From contig NZ_SACL01000001.1 in the NCBI RefSeq assembly GCF_004005855.1, forward strand, positions 434,001 to 498,000: 64,000 bases of DNA. The letters run 5' to 3'. This stretch comes from Rhodovarius crocodyli (GTDB taxonomy: Bacteria; Pseudomonadota; Alphaproteobacteria; Acetobacterales; Acetobacteraceae). Position numbers and translations under genes: made by a program. Shown in pieces: positions 30,200-38,986 of the stretch. The notes below the pieces were generated by a model. It was not told the DNA's origin. It did not search any database and saw only the letters and a list, made by a program, of their open reading frames with translations. Numbering within the stretch: the first letter of the stretch is position 1; the number at the start of each line of letters is the position of its first letter.

Positions 30200-30229
30200 T
30201 TGATTCTCATTACAGGTTCTCCATATAAT
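30200..30229 (+). promoter_or_regulatory. Near-consensus sigma-70 promoter of the Bax inhibitor-1 gene
   Basis: TTGATT (30200-30205), an 18-nt spacer and a perfect TATAAT (30224-30229) lie in an unusually AT-rich patch. The predicted start is near 30236, leaving a leader of about 44 nt. The leader carries a small hairpin (GGGG CTGAAT CCCC, 30241-30254) and AAGGAAGA before ATG 30280. The rest of the 30063-30279 gap shows nothing else I can name. Confidence 0.75.
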
Positions 30230-30279
30230 GGACCTGAACCGGGGCTGAATCCCCGTCTGGATAAGGAAGATCGAGAGCC

Positions 30280-31065
30280 ATGGCTCTTCAACCCGACTAC
30301 CGCTACGGCGCCGCTCCTGGCTGGGGCCGCGCCTCCGCCGCCGACGCAGCCAGCATCGACGCCGGGCTGCGGAGCTATATGCTGCGCGTATACAACTGGA
30401 TGGCCAGCGGCCTGCTGCTGACCGCCATCGTTGCCTACGCGATCGCCTCCATCCCCGAGGTCGCCCAGCTGTTCTACACCGTGGTGCGCACCCCGCGCGG
30501 CATCGGCGTGGCGCCGACCATCCTGGGCTGGGCCGCCGTCTTCGCGCCGCTCGCCTTCGTGCTGGTGCTGAGCTTCGGCATCAACCGCATGAACAAGACG
30601 ACGGCGCAGGCGCTGTTCTGGCTGTTCGCGGCCGCCATGGGCGCCAGCATGTCCAACATCTTCGTGGTCTACACGAAGACCAGCGTGGCAAGCACCTTCT
30701 TCGCCACCTCCGGCATGTTCGCGGCGATGAGCCTGTGGGGCTACACCACCAAGTCGGACCTGACCCGCATGGGCAGCATCATGATGATGGGCCTGTTCGG
30801 CATCATCATCGCCACGCTGATCAACATCTGGCTGGCCAGCCCCGCGCTCGCCTTCGCCGTGTCGATCATCGGCGTGGTCGTGTTCTGTGGCCTGACCGCC
30901 TACGACACGCAGCGCATCAAGGCCGACTACGTCGAGTACAGCTACGCCGAGGGCACGGATGAGGCCGCGAAGCGTTCCGTCATGGACGCGCTGGGCCTGT
31001 ACCTGAACTTCGTGAACCTGTTCCAGCTGATGCTGCAGTTCATGGGCGTCCGCAACCAGGACTGA
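30280..31065 (+). CDS. Bax inhibitor-1 / YccA family membrane protein
   Basis: A 261-residue inner-membrane protein with seven predicted membrane helices. The BI-1/TMBIM core is visible: the helix starting YNWMASGLLLTAIVAYAIAS, the segment ALFWLFAAAMGASMSNIFVVY, and the C-terminal TAYDTQRIKADY signature. The homologue YccA interacts with the FtsH protease and BI-1 proteins leak Ca2+ or H+; the role here is not shown by context. It is a single-gene unit with a strong promoter and a strong terminator. Confidence 0.93.
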   Translation: MALQPDYRYGAAPGWGRASAADAASIDAGLRSYMLRVYNWMASGLLLTAIVAYAIASIPEVAQLFYTVVRTPRGIGVAPTILGWAAVFAPLAFVLVLSFGINRMNKTTAQALFWLFAAAMGASMSNIFVVYTKTSVASTFFATSGMFAAMSLWGYTTKSDLTRMGSIMMMGLFGIIIATLINIWLASPALAFAVSIIGVVVFCGLTAYDTQRIKADYVEYSYAEGTDEAAKRSVMDALGLYLNFVNLFQLMLQFMGVRNQD

Positions 31066-31090
31066 TCCCTGGCGCCGGCGCGGCATACCG

Positions 31091-31124
31091 GCCCCGGAGA
31101 GGCGAAAGCTTCTCCGGGGCTTTT
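31091..31124 (+). terminator. Rho-independent terminator of the Bax inhibitor-1 gene
   Basis: GCCCCGGAGAG (31091-31101) pairs with TTCTCCGGGGC (31110-31120); an inner GC/GC extension is capped by a GAAA tetraloop (31104-31107). TTTTCTATTT follows immediately. It begins 25 nt after the stop codon. Confidence 0.92.
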
Positions 31125-31508
31125 CTATTTCCGGGCACCTTAAATGCGCTCAAGCCCGCGCGGGCCAAAGGTCACGGATGGTCATCCTTCTTCATGACGA
31201 CGATCACGGGATGCGCGGCCCGATGACCGAAGCAGACGGTTCGTGAAGCCGGCACCCCGAGGAAGATGACCTCGGCATATGATGAGCGCCCATATTACCG
31301 CCCCACCATCAGCGGTCCGTCCGCGGGATCGGACATCGTTGACCTGCCCTCCCGCGCCATTGTCTTACTCCCCGGATCAGGAGGAAGTGCCGATGCCACG
31401 GATCAGGCCTTGTTCCGCGCCCAGCCCCCGCAGCCGCAGCCCGGCGCGGTCTTGCCGCCTCGGGAAACCCGTGCCACAACCGGCGGGAAGGCGGACACGG
31501 CTTCCCGC
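31125..31508. other. Intergenic region upstream of tRNA-Gly
   Basis: No gene could be supported here. TTGACC (31339-31344) with a weak GTCTTA 17 nt downstream is a candidate promoter for the tRNA. After it comes AGGAGGAA and then ATG 31393, which opens a 41-codon frame (start MPRIRPCSAP) that runs into the tRNA. Another frame from 31266 also overlaps the tRNA. Both are Arg/Pro-rich with no recognisable domain, so neither is called as a gene. Confidence 0.4.
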
Positions 31509-31583
31509 GCGGGCGTAGTTCAGAGGTAGAACGTCAGCTTCCCAAGCTGAATGTCGTGGGTTCGATTCCCATCGCCCGCTCCA
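31509..31583 (+). tRNA. tRNA-Gly (anticodon CCC)
   Basis: A complete 75-nt cloverleaf. The acceptor stem GCGGGCG (31509-31515) pairs with CGCCCGC (31573-31579). The D-arm includes GTTCAGAGGTAGAAC, the anticodon stem TCAGC/GCTGA encloses the loop TTCCCAA with anticodon CCC, and the T-arm contains GGTTCGATTCC. The 3' CCA (31581-31583) is encoded. It reads GGG glycine codons, common in this GC-rich genome. Confidence 0.97.
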
Positions 31584-31687
31584 CCGCCCTTCCCGGCCCA
31601 GAAACTTCTGATTTTCCTCGCAACCTGACGCTCGCTCGCGCATTGTCATGCTGCGGAGCGTACGTCTCCGTCTTTCAGCCGGTAGAC

Positions 31688-33712
31688 ATGCCCTTCATGC
31701 CCAAGGACTCCCAGGACGACGAAGAGGCGCGTCTTGCCGAACTTCTCTCCTACGACATTCTCGACAGCGCACCCGACCCGGCCTTCGACGCGATCGTCGA
31801 GCTGGCAGCCGCCCTGTGCCTGGCCCCGATCTCCCTCGTCAGCCTGGTCGAGCATGACCGGCAGTGGTTCAAGGCCAAGCTGGGCATCATGGTGCCCGAG
31901 ACGCCCATCGCGCAGTCCGTCTGCACCCACGGGCTGCGGCAGGACGACCTGCTGATCATCACCGACCTGACGCAGGACCCGCGCACTGCCACCAATACGT
32001 TGGTGACGGAGGAACCGCATATGCGGTTCTACGCCGGCGCGCCGCTGCGCACCGCGGGCGGCCACGCGCTGGGCATGCTCTGCGTCATCGACACCACACC
32101 GCGGCCGCAGGGCCTGTCGGACGAACAGGCCCGCATGCTGCGCCTTCTGGCGGACCAGGCCATGTCGCTGATCGACATGCGGCGGCGCATGCACGAAAGC
32201 AGCTGGCGCTTCGAGGAAGCCCGGCGCCTCGGCGCTGCCTCCCTGGCCCGCGCGCGCGACAGCCACACCCTGCGCGAGGATGTGGCCCGCGCCCGCCTGG
32301 CCCAGGAGGCCGGGCGCATCGGCACCTTCGAGATGGAAGTGGCGACCGGCGCGATGATCGTGTCGGACGAGTTCTGCCGCATCTTCGGCATTGAGCCCGG
32401 CCGCGGCTGGAGCGCCGCGCGGATCGAACCCATCGTGCTGCCCCAGCACACCGGGGACCGTTCCAGCACCCACACCCGCGCCGACGGCAGCGCAAGTCTG
32501 GACACGGAATACCGCATCCGCCGCCCCGATGACGGCGCCCTGCGCTGGATTTCACGCCGGGCCGAATTCACCCGCGACGGCTCAGGGCGGCCCGTTCGGA
32601 TGTTCGGCGCCGTGCAGGATATCACGGAACGCAAGCTGGCCGAGTTGCGCCTGCGCGCGCTGGTGCGGCTGGGCGACGCCCTGCACCAGGCCGAGACCGA
32701 AACCGAAGTGCTGGCCGCCGCCGGTGAGGCTTTGGGCACCACGCTGGGTGCCGCCCGCGCCGGCTATGCCGAGGCTGATCTGGTCGGCGGCGCCTTCATC
32801 ATCCACCACGACTGGAACGCGCCCGGCCACCCCGGCATGCATGGTGAACCCGCGCTGGAGGTCATCGCCGACCGTCTGGCCCGCATGCGTGCCGGCGAGG
32901 TGCTGACCGTGCCGGATGTGGAGGAGGAGGAGTTTCTTGCCGACAAGCTCGCCCGCTACCGGCGCTTCGGCATCCGTTCCAAGCTGAACGTGCCCGTCAG
33001 CCTGCGTGGGGAGCTGGTGGGAATCCTGTTCGTGCATGATTCCGCGCCACGCGACTGGACGGGCGAGGAAATCGGCTTCGCGCGCGGCGTGGCCGAGCGC
33101 ATCCACACCACCATCGCTCGGCTGCGCGGCGACGCGGCCCGCCGCGTGCTGAACCAGGAACTCAGCCACCGGCTGAAGAACACGCTTGCCATGGTGCAGG
33201 CCCTGGTGCGGCAGACGCTGGCCACGGTGGAACCCCGCACCCAGGTGGAGGCGCTGGAGAAGCGCCTGGTCGCACTCGGCGGTGCCCATGATGAATTGCT
33301 GCAGCAAAGCTGGCAGGGCGCCTGCATCCTGGATGTCGTGCGCCGCATGCTGCGCGCGCTGAGCCTGCAGGGGCGCGTCACGCTCAAGGGCCCGGCCGTC
33401 ACGCTGGCGCCGCGCGCCGCCATGTCGATGACGATGCTGCTGCACGAACTGAGCACCAACGCCATCAAGCACGGCGCGCTGTCGACCCGTCACGGGACGG
33501 TCGCGCTGGAATGGGCGATCGAAGGCGAGCGCTTCCGTCTCTCCTGGCGGGAACGCAACGGGCCGCCGACCCAGCCGCCGGCCCAGGAGGGCTTCGGCTC
33601 CGCGCTCATTCAGATGGGTCTGGTCGGCAATGGCGGCGTCAGCCTGGAATATGCGCCGGAAGGGCTGTCGGCCCGCTTCGACTCCCCGCTGAACGAGCTG
33701 ACCGAGCCCTGA
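31688..33712 (+). CDS. HWE-family sensor histidine kinase (GAF-PAS-GAF-HWE)
   Basis: A 674-residue protein without membrane segments. Domains in order: GAF at about residues 20-165 (FDAIVELAAALCLAPISLVSLVEHDRQWFKA), PAS/PAC at about 203-318 (RIGTFEMEVATGAMIVSDEFCRIFG), a second GAF at about 325-475, then an HWE/HisKA_2 kinase module with phospho-acceptor His494 (ELSHRLKNTLAMVQALVRQ) and an ATPase domain containing ELSTNAIKHGAL and LSWRERNGPP (the W-x-E hallmark). Such kinases commonly feed the general stress or light response in alphaproteobacteria. No response regulator is adjacent. I chose ATG 31688; the frame extends upstream into the tRNA, which rules out earlier starts. Confidence 0.9.
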   Translation: MPFMPKDSQDDEEARLAELLSYDILDSAPDPAFDAIVELAAALCLAPISLVSLVEHDRQWFKAKLGIMVPETPIAQSVCTHGLRQDDLLIITDLTQDPRTATNTLVTEEPHMRFYAGAPLRTAGGHALGMLCVIDTTPRPQGLSDEQARMLRLLADQAMSLIDMRRRMHESSWRFEEARRLGAASLARARDSHTLREDVARARLAQEAGRIGTFEMEVATGAMIVSDEFCRIFGIEPGRGWSAARIEPIVLPQHTGDRSSTHTRADGSASLDTEYRIRRPDDGALRWISRRAEFTRDGSGRPVRMFGAVQDITERKLAELRLRALVRLGDALHQAETETEVLAAAGEALGTTLGAARAGYAEADLVGGAFIIHHDWNAPGHPGMHGEPALEVIADRLARMRAGEVLTVPDVEEEEFLADKLARYRRFGIRSKLNVPVSLRGELVGILFVHDSAPRDWTGEEIGFARGVAERIHTTIARLRGDAARRVLNQELSHRLKNTLAMVQALVRQTLATVEPRTQVEALEKRLVALGGAHDELLQQSWQGACILDVVRRMLRALSLQGRVTLKGPAVTLAPRAAMSMTMLLHELSTNAIKHGALSTRHGTVALEWAIEGERFRLSWRERNGPPTQPPAQEGFGSALIQMGLVGNGGVSLEYAPEGLSARFDSPLNELTEP

Positions 33713-33749
33713 TCGGCGCCTACTGCTATTGGCGCCTTGGCGAAGATGC

Positions 33750-34391
33750 TCAGCCGGTGCCGGCGGCACGGGCGATGTTTTCCGGCACCGCATCCCCGAT
33801 AAAGCGGCTCGGGCGAAAGCTCTGGGGGTCACCGAAGATGGTGGCCGGATCAACGCGCCCGCCCAAACCCTTCCCAGGGCGGGGAGTCGTACGGAACTCG
33901 AAGTGCAGATGCGGGTAGCGGGGATACTTGCCGGCATTGCCGCTTAATCCCGTTTCCGCCACCTCCTGCCCTCCACGCACGAAGTCTCCTGTTCCCACGC
34001 AGACATTCGACAGATGCGCATAGGCCGCGTAGATCTCGCCGGAATACTGCTTCAGTCCCAGCAATCTGATGACCAGTACATTCCCGTAGTCGGTTGACTC
34101 ATAAACCTTCGTCACGATGCCGCCGGAGACTGCGTAACAAGGCGTGCCGCTCATCGCGAAGAAATCCCAGCCCTGATGCGCTCGGGTGCCTCCAGCGCGG
34201 ACCATGCCGAAAGTCGCACCTTTCCAGGAGGCAAGCTGCCCGGCCGATTTCGGATGGGCCTTGTCGAAGACGATATCATCCTCACGCAGAATGGGCTTGG
34301 CGACGGGCATGAAGAATGCGGCCTCGCTGAAGCTGATCAGCTTCTTCACGAAGCCCTCCAGGACATAAGCCGTGATCGGACTGAGCGGCAT
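33750..34391 (-). CDS. M23-family (LytM-like) metallopeptidase
   Basis: A 213-residue protein with the M23 zinc site: His72 and Asp76 in RAHQGWDFF, His126 (YAAYAHLSN), and His161/His163 in PHLHFEF, so all expected ligands are present. The preceding SGTPCYAVSGGIV and VRGGQEVAETGLSGNAG match the LytM core. These enzymes cut peptidoglycan cross-bridges or act as EnvC-type activators. There is no obvious signal peptide, which is unusual for a wall hydrolase. The gene and its surroundings (33.7-34.5 kb) look less GC-rich than the rest of the window, so recent acquisition is possible. Confidence 0.85.
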   Translation of the reverse strand: MPLSPITAYVLEGFVKKLISFSEAAFFMPVAKPILREDDIVFDKAHPKSAGQLASWKGATFGMVRAGGTRAHQGWDFFAMSGTPCYAVSGGIVTKVYESTDYGNVLVIRLLGLKQYSGEIYAAYAHLSNVCVGTGDFVRGGQEVAETGLSGNAGKYPRYPHLHFEFRTTPRPGKGLGGRVDPATIFGDPQSFRPSRFIGDAVPENIARAAGTG

Positions 34392-34499
34392 CGGCCAGCC
34401 TTCCCGTATGCCATTCCAGCATGCCTACTTCACGAAGCCGCGAGCAAGACAATTCCGTTCCGATAGAGGAACAGGAACGCGTTTAGCCGCCACGGCGAA

Positions 34500-36035
34500 T
34501 TACCGCCCCAATTGCTCCACCATCGCGTCTTCTACCGCGGGGCCCTGGTCATAGGCCTCCAGCGCCTGGTCGCGGAACATGGTGTAGCCGTCGCCACCCT
34601 TGCGGCTGAAGTCATTGGTCGCGACCACATAGGCGCGCTCCATCTCCAGCGGCCGCCACCGCCCGTCCTCGCGCACTTCCACCTCCTGGGCGCGCTGGCC
34701 GATTGGCGCCTCGGCCACCAGCCGATAGCGCAGACCGGACACCTGCGGAAAACGCCCGTCGGGGTCGGGCAGGCGTGATAGGCCGGATTCCAGCGCGTCC
34801 TTCACCACATGCCCGCGCAGCACCATGCGCGCGACCGTGTTCTGGAACGGCAGCATGGTCAGCACATCGCCCCAGGTGACGGTGCCGCCCGGCAGGCCCG
34901 CGCGCATGCCGCCGCCGTTCATCCAGCCGATCTGCGCATGAGGCACGGCCTGGCGGACCGCCTCCGCGGTCAGGATGCCCAGTTCGCAGGCCTCCAGGCG
35001 GCAGCGCGCCAGCGAAAGCTCACCGGGCAGCCGTGCCACGGGGCGGCGGCGCCATTCCTCCAGCGGTGCCGCCAGTTCGGCCACCAGCGCGGCCACCTGC
35101 GGGTCCTGCGGAATATCGCTCGTCAGTTCGCGCATCACGCCATGCGTCGCCGCGATGCTGCCGTCGGCCGCCACGTCCAGGTCCAGCCGGCCCAGATACC
35201 GCCCATGGCAACCGGCCTGGAGGATACGCGCGCCGTGCTGCTCGACGGGGTAAGGCCCTTCCGCCCCCGCCAGCCCGTTCGCCAGCAGGGAGTGGCTGTG
35301 CCCGCCGATGATGACGTCGATGCCCTGCACGTCATCCGCCAGGCGGCGGTCGTTGGTCAGGCCCAGATGGCTGAGCGCGACCACCACGCAGGGCCCTTGC
35401 CGGCGGGCCTCGAACACCGCGCGGTCCATGGTCTCGGCCGGGTCCAGGAAGTGCAGGTTGGGCCCCGGAGAGGAGAGGCCCGGTGTCTCGGGCGTGGCCA
35501 GCCCCACCACCACCAGCCGCATCCCGCCCAGCATGGTCGTGATGCCGGCGCGCAGCTTGCCGGCCAGCGCGGGTTCGGTGCTGGCGTCGATATTCGCGGC
35601 CAGCACCGGGTGGCTGACCCGATCGACATAGCGCGCCAGGGTTTCGGGCCCGTTGTCGAATTCGTGGTTGCCCGTGGTCATGGCGGCGGGGCGCAGCAGG
35701 GCCTGCACCCTCGCCTCGGCCTCGCCGCGGTAGCGCGTGTAGAACAGGCTGCCCATGAACTGGTCGCCGGCGTCGAGCAGGATGGGTGCGCGGCCTTCGG
35801 CCGTCGCGGCCTCCCGCCCCTGGCGGATGGCGGTGGCCAGCCTGGCCGCGCCGCCGTAGCAGGGCCGGCCCTCGACACAGGCCGTGCTGCTGGCGCTGAT
35901 CGGCTCATGCCGGCTGTGGAAGTCGTTCATGTGCAGCAGGCTGAGGCGATGCGCCGCCTCGGCCCGCGCAGGCGCCAGGAAGGGAGAGGCCAGCAGCCCC
36001 AGGGCAGCGCGACGCGCGACGTTGAACGAAACCAT
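34500..36035 (-). CDS. Bifunctional metallophosphatase / 5'-nucleotidase family protein
   Basis: A 511-residue exported protein with a signal segment (RRAALGLLASPFLAPARAEA). The N-terminal metallophosphoesterase domain has LLHMNDFHSR, DAGDQFMGS, TTGNHEFDNGPE and IGGHSH. The C-terminal 5'-nucleotidase domain has NGGGMRAGLPGGTVTWGDVLTMLPFQN and ATNDFSRKGGDGYTMF. Members are periplasmic UDP-sugar hydrolases, 5'-nucleotidases or cyclic phosphodiesterases. The start at ATG 36035 avoids a basic upstream extension. The gene is divergent from the tauE-like operon. Confidence 0.93.
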   Translation of the reverse strand: MVSFNVARRAALGLLASPFLAPARAEAAHRLSLLHMNDFHSRHEPISASSTACVEGRPCYGGAARLATAIRQGREAATAEGRAPILLDAGDQFMGSLFYTRYRGEAEARVQALLRPAAMTTGNHEFDNGPETLARYVDRVSHPVLAANIDASTEPALAGKLRAGITTMLGGMRLVVVGLATPETPGLSSPGPNLHFLDPAETMDRAVFEARRQGPCVVVALSHLGLTNDRRLADDVQGIDVIIGGHSHSLLANGLAGAEGPYPVEQHGARILQAGCHGRYLGRLDLDVAADGSIAATHGVMRELTSDIPQDPQVAALVAELAAPLEEWRRRPVARLPGELSLARCRLEACELGILTAEAVRQAVPHAQIGWMNGGGMRAGLPGGTVTWGDVLTMLPFQNTVARMVLRGHVVKDALESGLSRLPDPDGRFPQVSGLRYRLVAEAPIGQRAQEVEVREDGRWRPLEMERAYVVATNDFSRKGGDGYTMFRDQALEAYDQGPAVEDAMVEQLGR

Positions 36036-36172
36036 GCCTGCATCAAGCGCAAGCCGCCCCGCCCGTGCAAGTCTTCCGGTATCCCATATGAATTTTCGGC
36101 ACCCGCTGCCCTTATCGCGCCGCAATGATGGGCGCATAACAAACCACCCGAGTGTGCCGGAGCCGGTTAGCG

Positions 36173-37081
36173 ATGCAGGTCTATCTGCCCATCGCCGAAA
36201 TGAGCGTGAATGCCTTTCTTCTGATGGGCATCGGCTTCGGCGTGGGCTGGCTGTCGGGGCTGTTCGGCGTCGGCGGCGGCTTCCTCCTCACCCCTTCCCT
36301 GCTGCTTCTGGGCGTGCCCGCGCCGGTCGCCGTGGCCTCGGGCGCCAACCAGGTGCTGGGTGCCTCCGTCTCTGGCCTGATCGCCCAATGGCGGCGCGGC
36401 AATGTCGACTGGGTGATGGGCATCGTGCTGGTGGTGGGCGGCCTGATCGGCAGCGCCATCGGCACCCAGTTCTTCGCCTGGCTGCGCACGCTGGGCCTGG
36501 TCGATGCGGTCGTCGCCATCTTCTACATCGTGGTGCTGGGCAGCCTGGGCAGCCTGATGGTGATGGAAAGCGTGCGCGCCATCCTGCGCCGCCGTGCCAG
36601 CGTGCCGCGCCGCCTGCACCAGCATTTCTGGATGCACGGCCTGCCGCTGAAGCTGCGCTTCCGCAAGTCGCGCCTGTTCATCTCGGTCATTCCGCCGGCG
36701 CTGGTCGGTGTCGTCATCGGCCTGCTTTCGGCCGTGATGGGCGTGGGCGGCGGCTTCATGCTGGTCCCGGCCATGATCTACCTGATCGGCATGCCGACCT
36801 CGGTGGTCATCGGCACCTCCCTGTTCCAGATCGTGTGCGTCACGGCCGGCGTCACGGTCCTGGCCTCGGTGCAGATGGGGTCGGTGGACATCGTGCTGAC
36901 GCTGCTGCTGCTGATCGGCGGCGTGGTGGGCGCGCAGTTCGGCGCGGCGCTGGGCGGGCGCCTGCGGGGCGAGGAAACCCGCTTCCTGCTGGGCCTGCTC
37001 GTGCTCGCCGTGGCCCTTCTGCTGGGCTGGGGCCTGGTCGAGGCACCGGACCGCCTGTTCAGCCTCAGCTTCGACAAATGA
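36173..37081 (+). CDS. Sulfite exporter TauE/SafE family membrane protein
   Basis: A 302-residue membrane protein with about eight helices in two repeats. Each repeat carries the TauE glycine motif: GWLSGLFGVGGGFLLTPSLL and LLSAVMGVGGGFMLVPAMIY. The family moves sulfite, sulfoacetate or other organosulfur anions; the substrate here is unknown. ATG 36173 follows CCGGAGC. Its TGA overlaps the ATG of the TIGR02186 gene by 4 nt, and a Usp gene follows, making a tight three-gene operon. Confidence 0.93.
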   Translation: MQVYLPIAEMSVNAFLLMGIGFGVGWLSGLFGVGGGFLLTPSLLLLGVPAPVAVASGANQVLGASVSGLIAQWRRGNVDWVMGIVLVVGGLIGSAIGTQFFAWLRTLGLVDAVVAIFYIVVLGSLGSLMVMESVRAILRRRASVPRRLHQHFWMHGLPLKLRFRKSRLFISVIPPALVGVVIGLLSAVMGVGGGFMLVPAMIYLIGMPTSVVIGTSLFQIVCVTAGVTVLASVQMGSVDIVLTLLLLIGGVVGAQFGAALGGRLRGEETRFLLGLLVLAVALLLGWGLVEAPDRLFSLSFDK

Positions 37082-37890
37082 GGCGGCTGCTTCTCGCCCT
37101 CATGCTGTTCTGGGCGCTGCCGGTCGCCGCCCAGACGCCGCCGGGCGAGCCTCGGGTGGTGCTGCCGCTCGACCCGCCCCTGGCCGCCGCGCGCCCCGCC
37201 GCCGCTCCGGAATCACCCCTGATCGCCCATCTCAGCCAAGCCTCGGCCGAGATCTCGACCACCTTCTCCGGCTCCTCGATCTTCGTCTTCGGCACCTCTG
37301 CGGTGCCGCTCGGCCTGGATGGCGGGGACATCGTGGTGGTGGTGCGCGGCCCGACCGATGCCGTGACGGTGCGCCGGAAGGTGCGTGTGCTGGGCATGTG
37401 GTTCAACGGACCGTCGACGCGGTTCGAGAACGTGCCCGGCTTCTACGGCGTGGCCGGGACCATGCCTGCCTGGCACGTGCTGCCGGAGGATCTACGCAGG
37501 CGCTACGGCATCGGGCTGGATGCGCTGGAGTTCCAGCGCAGCGGCGCCAGCAGCGGCAACTTCCGAGAGGCCCTGGAGGAACTGCATCGCGAGCAGCAGC
37601 TCTGGCTCGAGGACAGCGCGCCCGTGCGCGTGGAGGGCAACCGCCTGTTCTATGTGCGCCTGCCGCTGCCGGCCACGGTTCCCGCCGGGCGCTATGGGGT
37701 GGAGGTGATGCTGGTGCGGAACCAGCAGGTCATCGCGCATCAGGAACTCGCCTTCGCCGTCGAGCGCGTCGGCACGGCCGCCACCATCGCGGATGTTTCG
37801 CGAGAGCGCCCCTTGCTCTACGGTGTGATGTGCGTGCTGCTGGCGGCCGTCGCCGGCTGGCTCGGCAGCGTGTTGTTCCGGAGAGGTTGA
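37078..37890 (+). CDS. TIGR02186-family envelope protein
   Basis: A 270-residue protein: signal peptide (MRRLLLALMLFWALPVAAQ), a Pro/Ala-rich linker, a beta-rich domain (about residues 55-245, with ISTTFSGSSIFVFGTS and GMWFNGPSTRFENVPGFY) and a C-terminal membrane anchor (LYGVMCVLLAAVAGWLGSVLF). This matches the alphaproteobacterial TIGR02186 proteins, nearly always encoded next to a TauE/SafE permease; a partner role for the permease is inferred. The function is unproven. Confidence 0.88.
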   Translation: MRRLLLALMLFWALPVAAQTPPGEPRVVLPLDPPLAAARPAAAPESPLIAHLSQASAEISTTFSGSSIFVFGTSAVPLGLDGGDIVVVVRGPTDAVTVRRKVRVLGMWFNGPSTRFENVPGFYGVAGTMPAWHVLPEDLRRRYGIGLDALEFQRSGASSGNFREALEELHREQQLWLEDSAPVRVEGNRLFYVRLPLPATVPAGRYGVEVMLVRNQQVIAHQELAFAVERVGTAATIADVSRERPLLYGVMCVLLAAVAGWLGSVLFRRG

Positions 37891-38373
37891 GTGCCCGAAA
37901 ACGAGGCCCGCAGGAATCGCGTCTTCCTGGTGGTGGTGGATGACAGCCCAGAGCGCGCGGTGGCGCTGCAATACGCCTGCCTGCGCGTGAAGCATTCGGG
38001 CGGCCATGTCGCGCTGCTGCGCGTGCTGGAACCGGCAGGGCAGACCGAATGGGCCGGCATCGGCGCGCTGATGGCCGAGGAACGCCGGGCCGAGGCGGAA
38101 CAGCTGATGAACGGCCTGGCGGCCCAGGTGAATGAGATCACCGGCGGCCTGCCGATCATCCTGATCCGCGAGGGCGATGCGCGCGAGGAACTGTTGAAGC
38201 TGCTGGGCGAGGATCCACGCATGTCGATCCTGGTGCTGGCGGCTGCCAGCGGCGGCAGCGGGCCGGGCCCACTGATCTCTGCCTTGACGGGGCGGCACGC
38301 CAACCGGCTCAAGGTGCCGATGACCATCGTGCCGCCGGGCATGACGCCGGAAGACCTTCAGCGGGTCACCTGA
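37891..38373 (+). CDS. Universal stress protein (UspA family)
   Basis: A 160-residue single Usp domain: the N-terminal strand VFLVVVDDSPERAVALQYAC, a middle VALLRVLEP, and C-terminal SILVLAAASGGSGPGPLISAL followed by VPMTIVPPG. The ATP-binding G-x2-G-x9-G pattern is only partly matched. The GTG start immediately follows the TIGR02186 stop, so it is the third gene of the TauE operon. The conserved grouping hints at a stress link to the exporter. Confidence 0.88.
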   Translation: MPENEARRNRVFLVVVDDSPERAVALQYACLRVKHSGGHVALLRVLEPAGQTEWAGIGALMAEERRAEAEQLMNGLAAQVNEITGGLPIILIREGDAREELLKLLGEDPRMSILVLAAASGGSGPGPLISALTGRHANRLKVPMTIVPPGMTPEDLQRVT

Positions 38374-38383
38374 CCCGCCGGCC

Positions 38384-38974
38384 TCAGACCATCTGGCAGG
38401 CTTCGTAGAAGCCGAGGCGCGGCAGGCGCTCCTGCACGCCCTCGGCGTCGCCATAGCCCAGGTTCACCAGGAAATTCGCCTTCCAGCCGGTCTCGGAGAG
38501 GAAAACCTCCTCGACCTTCGCCGAATCGAAGCCGCTCATGGCGCCCACATCCAGGCCCATGGCGCGGGCCGCCAACATCAGATAGGCGCCTTGCAGGCTG
38601 CCGTTGCGGAAGGCGGTCTGCTCGGCCAGCGTGTAGTTGCCGCTGAACCAGGGCTTGGCATCCACATGCGGGAACAGCCCCGGCAGCTGGTCGTAGAATT
38701 TGGGGTCATGGGCGACGATCACGGTCACGGGGGCCGTCATCGTCTTCTCGATGTTGCCGGCGGACAGGGCCTGCTTCAGCTTGGCCTTGGCTTCCGGCGT
38801 GCGGATGAACACGAAGCGCGCGGGGCTGCTGTTGGCGCTGGTCGGGCCCCATTTCAGAAGCTCATACAGCTCCTGGATCTGCTCATCGCTGACAGGCTTG
38901 TCCTGCCACTTGTTCTGGGTGCGCGCGGTGCGGAACAGCTGGTCCAGCGCTTCGGAGGAAAGGGCTTCGGTCAT
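38384..38974 (-). CDS. Nitroreductase-family protein, malonic semialdehyde reductase (RutE) type
   Basis: A 196-residue flavoprotein. The family signature [44 protein letters not shown] closely resembles RutE/HadB proteins, which reduce malonic semialdehyde to 3-hydroxypropionate in Rut pyrimidine degradation. Further marks are [29 protein letters not shown]. No other rut genes are near; a ring-amide hydrolase with possible pyrimidine links lies 23 kb away. A general NAD(P)H:FMN reductase role cannot be excluded. Confidence 0.87.
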   Translation of the reverse strand: MTEALSSEALDQLFRTARTQNKWQDKPVSDEQIQELYELLKWGPTSANSSPARFVFIRTPEAKAKLKQALSAGNIEKTMTAPVTVIVAHDPKFYDQLPGLFPHVDAKPWFSGNYTLAEQTAFRNGSLQGAYLMLAARAMGLDVGAMSGFDSAKVEEVFLSETGWKANFLVNLGYGDAEGVQERLPRLGFYEACQMV

Positions 38975-38986
38975 CGTGATCCTTGA

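Noticed and set aside
31266-31529. 87-codon frame before tRNA-Gly
   Set aside because: It overlaps the tRNA, has a poorly spaced ribosome binding site and no recognisable domain.
31556-31687. Upstream extension of the histidine kinase frame
   Set aside because: It begins inside the tRNA-Gly gene and shows no domain similarity.
33750-36035. Genomic island inserted at tRNA-Gly
   Set aside because: No integrase, no repeated tRNA 3' end and no second attachment site were seen, and the intervening kinase gene looks native.
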